This document shows positions 20,891 to 29,501 of a stretch of DNA of 29,501 bases, piece by piece. This stretch comes from Reticulitermes lucifugus. Its lineage: Eukaryota > Arthropoda > Insecta > Blattodea > Rhinotermitidae. Both the position numbers and the translations under genes were made by a program. How positions within the stretch are numbered: the first letter of the stretch is position 1; the number at the start of each line of letters is the position of its first letter. The stretch lies in assembly GCA_026260175.1 (NCBI GenBank), contig JAKCWW010006556.1, positions 1-29,501 on the forward strand, in the 5' to 3' direction. The notes beneath the pieces were generated by a model that worked only from the letters and a program-made list of their open reading frames with translations, made no database searches and was not told the DNA's origin.

Positions 20891-21536
20891 GCATAGATTG
20901 ACTGGTACTGTAGGGTTAGTCTGTGGCTATTCAGAAAGTAGTGCGAATGAAAAAAGAATATGCGTGATTATAACACAAACTGGAAATGGGAAATAGGCTG
21001 TGGTTGTGCTAGATGGTGTAACTGAAGCTACAGACCATTCGAAATATAACGATGTTAATTTCAGGAATATAAAAATTAACGTCAATCGCTGTTCACTTAA
21101 TTCTTTCGAGAGGTCGAAAATGTACTATGTTGTATTTTTTGTTCAAATTATTCTATTAATTAAATAAATGTTCCCCTCTCATAAAATTAACAAACTTCTT
21201 ATTAATTCGGGGTGTTAATTTTAAGGACTGTATACTTTAATATAGTTGACAATACTTGTCATATTGTGAATGAATTTACTTAAAAATATCATACTATAAA
21301 CAGAACGAGGAATTCTGTTCTTGAGCACGCCCTGTGGATGGTAAATTTTAATTGGCGAAAATGTAGTGGTAATGTGTACAGAACTACGGTTGCGAGGAAG
21401 CGAAGGTTCTGTACAATAGGCAGTAGAAGTTTGGTGTGCGTTAAGGGTGGTAATTTTCTGATACAAGAATTGTACGTCTGTATTGTGCTTTGAAATAGAG
21501 GAATTATTTGGAACTGGCATGCAGTCTCATTAGTGC

Positions 21537-21548
21537 CGAAACGTTTCG
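21537..21548. promoter_or_regulatory. 12-bp perfect palindrome upstream of SET start
   Basis: CGAAACGTTTCG lies 53 bp upstream of the SET ATG. It is a perfect palindrome in a region otherwise without a TATA box, so it is a candidate transcription-factor site in the core promoter or 5' UTR. No factor can be named from sequence alone. Confidence 0.3.
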
Positions 21549-21600
21549 AAAGTGTTTGCATAGTACACAAAACACGTTGTAATATTTACAACCGGAAAAC

Positions 21601-22458
21601 ATGTCGCATGGACCAGCGCCGAAGAAGGTAAAGGAGTCGGAAGTAGCTGGGGCATCCGGAGACGCCGATGAAAGCAGGGATTACGATGCCGAAACCCAAA
21701 AGGCCTTAGAAGAAATTGATGCTTGTCAAAATGAAATTGATGCACTGAATGAGACAGCAAGCGAGGAAATTCTGGTTGTTGAACAGAAGTATAACAAATT
21801 GAGAAAACCCTACTTTGATAAACGAAATGAAATAATCAAGAGGATACCGAACTTTTGGGTAACTGCGTTCGTGAATCATCCACAAATTTCAGCTATTCTT
21901 GATGAGGATGAAGAAGATTGCTTACATTACTTAACAAAACTAGAAGTGGAAGAATTTGATGATATAAAGTCGGGGTATAGAATAAATTTTCACTTCAAAG
22001 AAAATCCATATTTTGAGAATAAAATCTTAACGAAAGAATTTCATTTGGGATCATCTGGTGACCCTGCTTCTCAGAGCACATCAATTCGTTGGAAGGAAGG
22101 AAATGATTTGTCAAAAAAAATTAAGAATAAAGGTGGTGGCAAGGGAAGGAAGAGATTTTTGGAACAGAAGACGCTCTTCAGTTGGTTAACTGATCACGCA
22201 GATCCATCCGCAGACGACATTGCAGAAGTTATAAAGGATGATATGTGGCCAAATCCTCTCCAGTACTACCTTGTACCTGATATTGAAGTAGAAAATGGTG
22301 TAGAAGGGGAAGATGATGGTAGTGAGGATGAAGATGATGCAGATCTGGCAGAAGTTGAGGAAGAAGAGGACATTGAGGGTGAAGAAGGTGTTGATAATTT
22401 GGCAGATGAAGATGAGGACGATATTGCTGAACAGGAAGATGAGGGTGGTGAAGATTAA
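21601..22458 (+). CDS. Set: SET / TAF-I-beta (I2PP2A) histone chaperone
   Basis: This 285-residue protein belongs to the NAP/SET family. SET binds core histones for chromatin assembly, masks histone tails from acetylation as part of the INHAT complex, and inhibits the phosphatase PP2A. It acts mainly in the nucleus. Residues 31-80 form the long dimerisation helix ([20 protein letters not shown] lies within it). The earmuff domain follows, with [15 protein letters not shown] (81-95), [12 protein letters not shown] (121-132), RWKEGNDL (163-170) and [17 protein letters not shown] (213-229). Residues 230-285 are an acidic tail, mostly Asp and Glu. A basic PKKVK at 7-11 and a basic run at 172-185 could serve nuclear import. 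Length and layout match animal SET proteins. The ATG gives a normal N-terminus, and no upstream in-frame extension is needed. The whole coding region is one exon, with no internal stop. Confidence 0.95.
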   Translation: MSHGPAPKKVKESEVAGASGDADESRDYDAETQKALEEIDACQNEIDALNETASEEILVVEQKYNKLRKPYFDKRNEIIKRIPNFWVTAFVNHPQISAILDEDEEDCLHYLTKLEVEEFDDIKSGYRINFHFKENPYFENKILTKEFHLGSSGDPASQSTSIRWKEGNDLSKKIKNKGGGKGRKRFLEQKTLFSWLTDHADPSADDIAEVIKDDMWPNPLQYYLVPDIEVENGVEGEDDGSEDEDDADLAEVEEEEDIEGEEGVDNLADEDEDDIAEQEDEGGED

Positions 22459-23259
22459 GTGAAGAAAAATAATGACAAAGGAAGACTGGAAACTTTTGTT
22501 TGTAAAGTGATATAAATGTCTAAAGTAGAAGCTATACAGATCGAGTGCAGCATAACCACTTTTCCTATAATTGTGATTGAATGTTTCAGGGAAATTTAAG
22601 TAACATGGGAAAATGGGATTGGCAGTTCCATAGTGGAAGTGAACATATAATTCGTATTTTACGTTATATTGACTTATATAACTTCCAACATAATTCGTAT
22701 GTCTGGGTATTACCCTGCCTGAAGATTGTATACGTAGTCTACCACTCAGCTGAGTAGATTTTGAGTAACAAAGTAAATTAAATGTTAAGGTTTTGCATAA
22801 TAAGAAATTTATGTTATTATTTCATTACATATGTCATGTTTTGTAAGACTGGTCTGCTGTCATGTAGTAACACGTTGGCAGCATGATTTTGAGTTTTTAT
22901 ACTCGGTGGCTTCTATTTTTATTGATACCCTTAGGTAGACATGAAGTTGGATTGTAATTTAATAGGCCCTCCTGTTCCCATTTGAATGATTGTGTATTTG
23001 GAATGTGGGTGATGCCAGACATTTAAAATAATTCTTGTGATGAATGTAATGTCTTGTGGAAATGATATGCAACATGACTTCTACTAATGGTACATATTCT
23101 GAGAGTACTAGGGGCAGTAAGGTCTCCTCCTGCAAGCAGAATTATATTACATTTTGTGTTTGCTGTATATGATGTATTACTAATAGATGGTAGTAGTCAC
23201 CAGTTTTAAGGTAGTACTGTCTTAGCATTTACTTGAATATTGAGGGAAGTAGTAATAAA
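22459..23259 (+). other. Probable 3' UTR of SET with candidate polyadenylation signals
   Basis: The AT-rich sequence after the stop has no coding content. An ATTAAA occurs at 22777-22782 and the first AATAAA at 23254-23259; later AATAAA signals lie at 23887-23892 and 24260-24265. Which one ends the transcript cannot be told from sequence. No long A tract follows the gene, as would be expected for a recent processed copy. Confidence 0.4.
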
Positions 23260-23454
23260 ACCTTGGTCAATGAGGTGGAAGTATGAAGTATGATTAACCA
23301 GTTAAGAGCTGTAAGTGTTGACATTATGTCATTCAGACTGCCTATTTTAAATTTTAAATGTTCAGTACAATAGTTGTAGTGAGTTCTGTCAAGGTGTTGG
23401 CATACCATAACTTAAGATTTCGGTTTTCACAGCAGAGAATATTCATACTGTGGT

Positions 23455-23559
23455 CTTGTGGGGTTATGGCAATGTGTAGTCTGGTAGGTTTCAGAGGAGT
23501 ATACTGTCTGCATCTTGGTATGTACCAGCCTACCAGACTGCACTGCCATAATGTACAAG
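23455..23559. ncRNA. Imperfect hairpin, candidate pre-miRNA-like structure
   Basis: Arms at about 23455-23488 and 23529-23559 pair as 5 + 8 + 3 + 11 base pairs with small internal loops, enclosing a loop of about 40 nt. Read on the minus strand, the 5' arm contains TGGCAGTGCAGTCTGGTAGG, whose first eight bases (TGGCAGTG) equal the start of miR-34. The rest differs from the strongly conserved insect miR-34, so it is not an ortholog. The hairpin could be a small MITE remnant. It lies within the possible extended 3' UTR of SET. Confidence 0.3.
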
Positions 23560-24599
23560 ACGACAATATAAATTATAAAATATATGTTATTGTCAAGTCT
23601 GGCGTCACCTAGAGGGACACTTTGCCCAATGCACTATGAAATGTCACATGTTGTGTGTTTAACATGGGTTATGTTTGGAAATATTATTGAATAGTTCTGA
23701 TTAGTATAGTCTCAAAAGTTCAATTTTTTTTTGATTATTTTGTAACACTGACATCGTCAGATTTTGCTATATCAGTCCATAGAATTCCACGTAATGCAGA
23801 TTTTAGGGGCATTGAAGTCACCAAATGCCACCCTTGTTTTGATGGAACTTAATGACATATGTGTAAAGAACAACAATGTTGCCATCAATAAAAGGTTTCA
23901 ATATTCGTATTATTGTGTTTATATTTTGTCGTCGCCTTGCTCCATGTAAGAGGGCAGTGACCCTTTCAGGACAGGCATACACATACTCATAACTCTCTAG
24001 CGTGCCTGAGACCAATTTAATTTGTTTCCAGTTATTTTTGTTTTCCTACACATGAATGCCAAATGTGTCTTTGGCACTTTCCTCTTCTGGACTTTTGTCA
24101 AGAAACAGATGAAAGTAAATGTATTTGTATGTGGGGATTCATTGTAAAATATGGTTCCAAGGATGAAAACTATATATACAAAACTTGCTATTAACAATAA
24201 TCTGCATATTATACCAGTGACCTTAATATTGGTCCCTTCATTTTAAAAATTTCATTGCTAATAAAGTTGTGTTAAGGTTCCTTCTTCACATTGTACAAGT
24301 CACTTTGGTGTGGCAAAAATCCTAATGTCTGTCAAAATATGACTGGATTGAATGAAAACTGAAAACATAAGCAAGGAGAGATTTTAAGTCTGATTGTGCA
24401 TTGTCATCACCATTGAGAAGAGTGTTGCCAAACAAGATGTTATCTGTTGTAGACTGGTTTGATAAAGTTACTTGGTGAAGAACACAGGACTTGCCTTACC
24501 AAAGGCTTGTTCTGAGCGTTTATGTGAACAAGGAGAAAATAAATTTCCCCTAGGACAAAGTGGGTAGGATTGCACTGTGACTTGAGTTTCGTTGGGAAA

Positions 24600-24960
24600 T
24601 GTTTGGTGATCTAAGAGAGATCCGTGTGAGGTCAAGTCAGTTTGTTAAAACTAATGCACCATGTTTATTGACAACTCAGAATTAGGTAGTCATTTCATGA
24701 GGGTGCTATGCAGACCAGGTATGTTATATTCTTCACTTGATCATGAGTAAATTGTGCTTCATCAGCGGACAAAATCAAGTGGCACAATTCTGGTTTGAGC
24801 GCTATCACCCGTGAAAGTGTAACCTTATGTCATAGTCCCATGGTTCTATATGTTGGATGGACAATGTGATGTTAGGTACAATCCTTCAAGATTTAATGCT
24901 CACAAGAATAATATGTGACGAATAGAGAGCTGTGAACATCCTAGTAATTTGGTGCAGACT
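24600..24960 (-). mobile_element. DDE-type (IS630/Tc1-related) transposase relic
   Basis: Minus-strand translation gives IVPNITLSIQHIEPWDYDIR followed by LHFHG (near 24830-24880), then LILSADEAQFTHDQVKN (24726-24780). This corresponds to the ...HLQRVQ.L.P.DY..R..FC.W and ILF.DEA.FTR.G..N blocks of a group of insect transposases related to IS630/Tc1. The first catalytic Asp is kept (SADEAQF). Stops and frame changes separate the blocks. The C-terminal catalytic part is not readable. Confidence 0.5.
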
Positions 24961-25640
24961 ATGTACAACCATTGCAGCACTGTTCTCATCTTGTCTGTGG
25001 AGACATTCCAATGACAGTTGAGGAAAAAATGTGTTTCTATTCCTCAGATATTCACAAAATTCCATGGAGATTAATTTATTAGAAAATCTCTAGCTTCAGA
25101 ACCACCTACAATATTCTGACAGTGTGCTTTTTCCATTCCCATTGCAGAAGTGCATAACTGCATATCTCTCGTTATTGTACAGTGTAAGTGGCATAGTTTG
25201 CAATATGGACTGTACAATTGCAGCTATGTACACTAGTCTTGGATGGAATGACATGAAAAAATACCATACAGAACACAGAAATTAATGGTCATTGTAGTTA
25301 CTGAGCGAGGATTTGTACTTGTACAGTATCATTGCTGCATGCACAGCACACTGCAATGCAGATATTAGGCTCTCTGACAAAGGTGAGAGACAGCCCTGAC
25401 TTTCCCTTCCATTCTCAGTACATCTGCTTTCCTCTGGACATGCAGGATGCTTGCAATAAAAATAATAAATTCCTTACATACACAGTCACAAGCAGATTTC
25501 ATTTTCATGACCGTTCACTCACTTTAAACACCCATTAACTCTGTAACCATTGCAAACAGGACATGTTGCATAACATTTACAACTAATAAATCCTTAAAAT
25601 GTAGAAACTGTCAGACAATTGGGAATGACACTAACAAATT
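24961..25640. other. Interval without recognisable genes
   Basis: Nothing beyond short random frames. The 68-codon plus-strand frame at 25332-25538 has no family signature. Confidence 0.35.
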
Positions 25641-25645
25641 ACAGC

Positions 25646-26085
25646 TGTATGCTTTATTTTGGCATGAAACTTGGTCTCTCTTGTTAAGGGAAGCAAACAG
25701 GCTGAGGCTGTTTCAGAATAGGATGCTGAGGAAGTTATTTTGGGCTCTGAGGAAGAAAGTAAGAGGAGGATGGAGAAAATTGCATAATGAGGAGCTTTAT
25801 GATGTGTACTCCTCATTAAATGTTCCTCAGATGACCAAACCAAGGAGGATAAGATGGGTGGGGTATGTGGCACATATGGGGTACAACAGAAATGCATACA
25901 GGTTTTTGGTGGGAAAGCCTGAAAAAAAACACTTGTATCACTTACATGTAGATGGGAGGACGGTACAAAAATGGATCTTGAAGAAACTGCATTGGAGGTT
26001 GTGGACTTGATTCATGTGGGTCAGGAGAGGGACAAATAGCTGGCTCATGTAAACATGGTAATGAACATACACGTGTCCGCTGGAG
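25646..26085 (+). mobile_element. LINE 3' fragment, C-terminal tail of an insect endonuclease-RT
   Basis: The open frame at 25681-26010 reads LREANRLRLFQNRMLRKLFW, then GGWRKLHNEELYDVYSS, then RRIRWVGYVAHMG, NRNAYRFLVGKPE and a degraded PR..WED segment. This is the standard C-terminal tail found in a very common insect LINE family (R.F.NR.LR.IFG, WRKLHNEEL..LYSSP, RMRWAGHVARMGE, LVGKPEG.RPLGRPR). After the stop, a stretch near 26040-26070 corresponds to the ALVNTVMNLR end. The frame is open for 109 codons but lacks all catalytic RT and endonuclease parts. It is thus a 5'-truncated insertion, fairly young judged by its open frame. Confidence 0.8.
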
Positions 26086-27040
26086 TGACATGGTTAATAT
26101 GCATGATCCGCCACTGCTTCATTACCTGTGTGCTATTTTATGCAGAGTGTAATGATACTGTGTAATTCCTAGGTTGCATCTTTCTGTCCTTTTATCTGAA
26201 ACCACCAAGTCAATTTAAATGAATTGTAGTACAGAGGGTTCAAAACACATTTTGTTGGGTGGAATTAATTTTGATTAAAATTGGCCCATTATGGCACTTC
26301 ACATAAAGCAGAAACTGAAACTTATCAACTTTATAAATAATGAGCCACTGCATAAAATACAGATATCAGAATATAAAACTTGCATGACTTTTGTGAAATA
26401 TTGAATATGTAATGAATTAAAGGAAAAACAATTTTTTATTTTGTACAATGTGGTATCTAGAATGAATAACTTTGCAACACTGTGTATTTGCAAAAACATT
26501 TATATCTGCAGTAAACTGGTATTAAGGCCAGTGATACATGAACAGCTGTAAGAAATACAACTGGATGATGTATGTACTCCATACACTTTTGTACTCTTTT
26601 ATCCTTTTTTATCAACCAGAAGACCCAAGAGTAGCTTCCATTTTATAATAATATGACGTTTAAAATAAAATAATTAGAGATGCAATTTCTAAATTACAGA
26701 TCATACCCTCATGGACAAGTAGTGAAATAAGGTTATTCGGCAAGAATTACAAAGATTTAATGTAAATGATAAAAGATATTTGACTCTAAAAGACAACTGT
26801 TTGTACATCTGCAGAGGATGACTACTGCTGGAACCTGTCAAATTTATTTGGAATCATATATTATGAGGCAGAACATATATTGGAAGGTAATCTGACCAAA
26901 CAATTGGGTTCAGAACAGGCCGAATTGTGGCACAAACTGTGAAAAATGTACAAAGTAACTTAAAATTAATTGAATGCATTTTCCATAGGTCATTCACCAA
27001 CATCTAAACCCTATTTTCCCCTCACTAATTATGCTGATTA
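26086..27040. other. Interval between LINE tail and lipase terminal exon
   Basis: No coding signal is seen. On the minus strand an AATAAA (26848-26843) lies about 195 nt beyond the lipase stop and is the best candidate polyadenylation signal for that gene. A second one lies near 26440. Confidence 0.4.
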
Positions 27041-27190
27041 TCAGTAAACGGTCATAAGGTTCAGAATGTGGTCAAAGACAAGAGGTTTGGCATCATTTGC
27101 CAATATAAAATCTATGTGATTGAACTTGGGAGGTTGAACTCGTACCATGGCCACCAGATGAGACAACTCATCAGCTAGGTGCTGGACACC
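27041..27190 (-). CDS. Acid lipase, terminal coding exon
   Basis: Read on the minus strand, an acceptor (GTGATTGCAG) ends at 27191, and the exon encodes 49 residues and a stop (27043-27041). It starts GVQHLADELSHLVAMVRV, contains PPKFNHIDFILANDA and ends HILNLMTVY. The FNH.DF..A..A block carries the catalytic His of the lysosomal acid/gastric lipase family (an alpha/beta hydrolase family that includes insect Lip3 and magro). Such enzymes hydrolyse triacylglycerols or cholesteryl esters in lysosomes or gut lumen. The exon follows in phase 0 from the exon at 28375-28517. The ending is in the usual place for the family. Upstream exons with the signal peptide and GHSQG-type nucleophile lie outside the window. 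Confidence 0.85.
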   Translation of the reverse strand, partial: GVQHLADELSHLVAMVRVQPPKFNHIDFILANDAKPLVFDHILNLMTVY

Positions 27191-28374
27191 CTGCAATCAC
27201 ATCAAATATGTAGAAAAATGTATTTAATATTTGTGGATATCATGGAATTGCATTTTGTATGTATATTCAATTAATTGTACTCTGTATTCAGTGATATATT
27301 GTATTTAAAATCAACAAGTTATTTATTCCAGATACCACCCATTCACCTAACAATGTTGCCATCACAAGAAAGAAGAGTTCCTTATTTCTCCCACTATATT
27401 GCATTTGGAAACAAAAATTCATGCTTGAAAAATTTTTTTTTTAAATTAACATAATTTAATCATATACTTTTTATTCATGAGATTTAGTTGGAAAGGAATG
27501 TGTCTATCAAAAAGGGGAATGAATTAGGCCCAACTGCTGACAGAGTATATGTACATAGTACTTTAATGGACAAGCAAATAAAAATAAAGAATGAAGAAAA
27601 TAGAAAATATGTACTATTCAGTAAAATTATAGTGTATGTATGTTGCATGAAAATTTTGATTGTGATATGGATTACACATGTGTTTCATCTTGAAGTGGAT
27701 ACTATCATTAAATTGCAGCCTGTCTGATACAGAGAAATATGGAAGTACATTTGGATTCCATTATAAACAACTTTTTTTGTACAAGATTTTCCAAAAATTA
27801 AAGAATTTGACTGACTTCAAAACATTTTATTTCAGAGCTATCACTTAAAGTGATATGGAATGTGAAAGCGTGGAATGGCTGTAAATACAGATATGGATAA
27901 AATGTTGTAATGAGAAAGTTCTTTCCCTCCATACCCTGAGATTATGCTTTAATTGTGAAGTCAACTATTCACATTTCACATATTTAAATCTGTGCCTCAG
28001 CTGTGGAAATTCACTGCAGAACTCCAAAACTGAGACTTCATGTCAGTTACAGGGATAATGGTGGAAGGAAGACTACAGAGGGATAATAAGAAGAGAAAGA
28101 AGAGGAAAAAGACCACAACGGGTAGAATAGTATTATGGAGGAGATTTATAAAAGTATAAGATTTGTGGTTAACAAGGTGATGTGAGCATGAATAATGATT
28201 TTTAATTATAATTTGTAGCTTATACAAAATGAATAATGTTTAATTTGATAATGTTTGGAATAAAAATATTACATAAATTAAGAAAGTTATGCAAAGGACT
28301 TAGAAACAATGCCACACTGCCACACTAAACCTTATTATGATGAGATCATAACATGAAGGACATGCCTAACTCAC
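27191..28374 (-). other. Intron of the acid lipase gene
   Basis: This 1,184-bp intron has GTGAGT at its 5' end (28374-28369) and GTGATTGCAG at its 3' end. It is AT-rich. The short frames inside (27488-27727 plus, 27997-28227 minus) have no recognisable features. Confidence 0.75.
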
Positions 28375-28517
28375 CTCAGGATTGACGAGTAAGTCTCCTG
28401 TGCCATAATACAATGATATGGGTGCAGTGATGTTCTTCACATTGTAGTCTGCAGGTTTAGACTGTCCATAATGTTCCATGTTCTTCACAGGTCCATAATC
28501 AAATTCCTGGAATTTGC
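28375..28517 (-). CDS. Acid lipase, penultimate coding exon
   Basis: The minus-strand exon follows a T-rich acceptor ending CTAG (28521-28518) and ends with GAG before GTGAGT. It has two bases of a split codon and then 47 codons: KFQEFDYGPVKNMEHYGQ, then KPADYNVKNITAPISLYYG and TGDLLVNPE. The pattern F..FDYG..KN...YG...P.YN...I..P..L.YG..D.L..P is that of animal acid lipases just before the end. The Asp of TGDLL is the catalytic Asp. This exon and the next form one continuous frame (NPE then GVQHL), strongly supporting the splice. The next exon upstream should hold the PAGTS..N..H region, but I found no match up to 29501, so it lies beyond the edge. Confidence 0.88.
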
Positions 28518-29501
28518 CTAGAAAGGACACAAACAAAAACAAATGTCCATAGAGTAAAGCTCAGTATTTTGAGCAAAGACAAAATCATGATAGGTCTATT
28601 ATGTGGTAAATAAAATCCAATAACTCTACGGTAAAGCCATGCTCAAAATTCTCGTTCTTGTAAAATAATCCAAACTTTGATAATACTGTTCTGATTTCAT
28701 TATAATACATCCAAAATAAGAGTAGGGTTGGTATGCTGAGAAGTCCTGACATATATTAATTTGGGAATATAGATTGTTATGCCTTTCTTTGTTAGGAGCA
28801 CTATAAAAGTACTGCATGATGATTTTCATATCTATTTCAAAAGCATCCAACTTCATAATATCTTCAAGAGACAGGGAGTACATCAGTACATACAGATGAA
28901 TACTTGCAGTACCTCCTAGGAACGGGATTTGCAAAAGAGACCTACATTCTTTTCGTCTATAACTTCATATCCCACAATCTCATCTCATGGGAAAGTTATG
29001 GTTACCAGTACTTGGAAATAAAGGGTAGAGGAAAGTAAAAGTGGACAGTATTACATTCATATAAGAACTGGAACACTTATATTTAAAAATATATTTAAAG
29101 GTGTTTGGCATGTATGTCACTGTGTTAACAAACTGCTGATACTCTGTTCAAAGAAGCATTATGAAAATGCAAACAATTTAATTTAATTACATCTTTCAGA
29201 AAATCTACAAAAATTGAAAGCTTTCCAGGCCCAATATATGTCTTCAAACATCTAGATTCTTGGAAAGGGATGTTGTACAGGCTTAGTGGAGTCACAATGG
29301 ATGCAATAGTCTGTCATTCAGTGTTCTGACATGCCACAGTGAACCTGGAAATGACAAGGAATACTACATTTCACTGTCTTCTGGGATATGACACCAAGCA
29401 GTCTGATAGAGATTTAGGTGATGCAGTGAAACCCCCATTTAATGAATTGCTGGGGGATTAGAATATATTTCACTAAATCGAGGTTTTCATTAAATGGAGG
29501 T
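28518..29501 (-). other. Upstream intron of the acid lipase gene (partial)
   Basis: At least 984 bp of non-coding, AT-rich sequence lie between the penultimate exon and the window edge. The 102-codon minus-strand frame at 28626-28934 has no recognisable domain and no splice signals that fit the lipase. Confidence 0.5.
29431..29501. mobile_element. Edge of a pogo/Tigger-like element (terminal repeats)
   Basis: Two direct 17-bp copies lie at 29468-29484 (TTTCACTAAATCGAGGT) and 29485-29501 (TTTCATTAAATGGAGGT). An inverted relative lies at 29431-29447 (ACCCCCATTTAATGAAT). Repeats of the type TTCATTAAATCGAGGT are common at the ends of pogo/Tigger-like DNA transposons. The element is cut by the window edge, so its size and orientation are unknown. 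Confidence 0.45.

Noticed and set aside
21601..22458. SET as a dead processed pseudogene
   Set aside because: The reading frame is fully intact with all family blocks and acidic tail, and there is no poly-A tract or flanking duplication.
25681..26010. 109-codon plus-strand frame as a small host gene
   Set aside because: It is the C-terminal tail of a common insect LINE and lacks any start or promoter of its own.
1..29501. CRISPR arrays, operons, prokaryotic mobile islands or phage genes
   Set aside because: No spaced direct repeats, no ribosome-binding sites or tight gene spacing; introns, microsatellites and insect TEs show nuclear animal DNA.

Overview
This is a window of AT-rich, repeat-dominated eukaryotic (insect) nuclear DNA. 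The remains of non-LTR retrotransposons (RTE-like, Jockey-like and CR1/Jockey-like), mariner-type transposases and tRNA-derived SINEs look like families common in hemimetabolous insects. One SINE (about 11.92-12.21 kb) and several LINE tails resemble repeats I know from cockroaches and termites, so Blattodea is my best guess; this rests on memory of those families, not on a search.

Only two host genes can be supported. The first is a complete, uninterrupted SET/TAF-I-beta (I2PP2A) histone chaperone gene on the + strand (21601-22458), with a plausible promoter region upstream and several candidate polyadenylation signals downstream. The second is the 3' end of a lysosomal acid-type lipase gene on the - strand. 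Its last two coding exons (28375-28517 and 27041-27190) carry the catalytic Asp and His, joined by consensus splice sites across a 1.18-kb intron. Its 5' exons lie beyond the right edge. The two genes converge.

Layout: 0-0.8 kb, a three-copy tandem array of tRNA-like (SINE-like) units. 1.77-2.22 kb, a Harbinger-type element with TAA target duplications and a fragment of a MADF-domain gene. 3.7-4.6, 9.3-10.3 and 12.5-13.3 kb, three decayed mariner transposases, all on the - strand. 4.9-5.4, 6.2-7.3, 18.7-19.4, 19.45-20.5 and 25.6-26.1 kb, LINE remnants. 11.3-11.5 kb, a perfect 62-bp inverted repeat. 11.9-12.2 kb, a SINE. 13.4-13.65 kb, a Tigger/pogo transposase relic. 18.1-18.4 kb, a possible Helitron-like tail. 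20.08-20.30 kb, a SINE inserted in a LINE with a 9-bp target duplication. 21.6-22.5 kb, SET. 24.6-25.0 kb, a DDE transposase relic. 27.0-28.5 kb, the lipase 3' exons. 29.4-29.5 kb, pogo/Tigger-like terminal repeats.

No operon-like or multi-gene system is present. The points worth checking are the palindrome at 11.4 kb, the hairpin at 23.5 kb, the composite Harbinger element, the tandem tRNA-like array and the nested SINE/LINE. All TE coding regions are broken by stops and frameshifts. TE family assignments come from reading translated fragments by eye and should be taken as superfamily-level calls.
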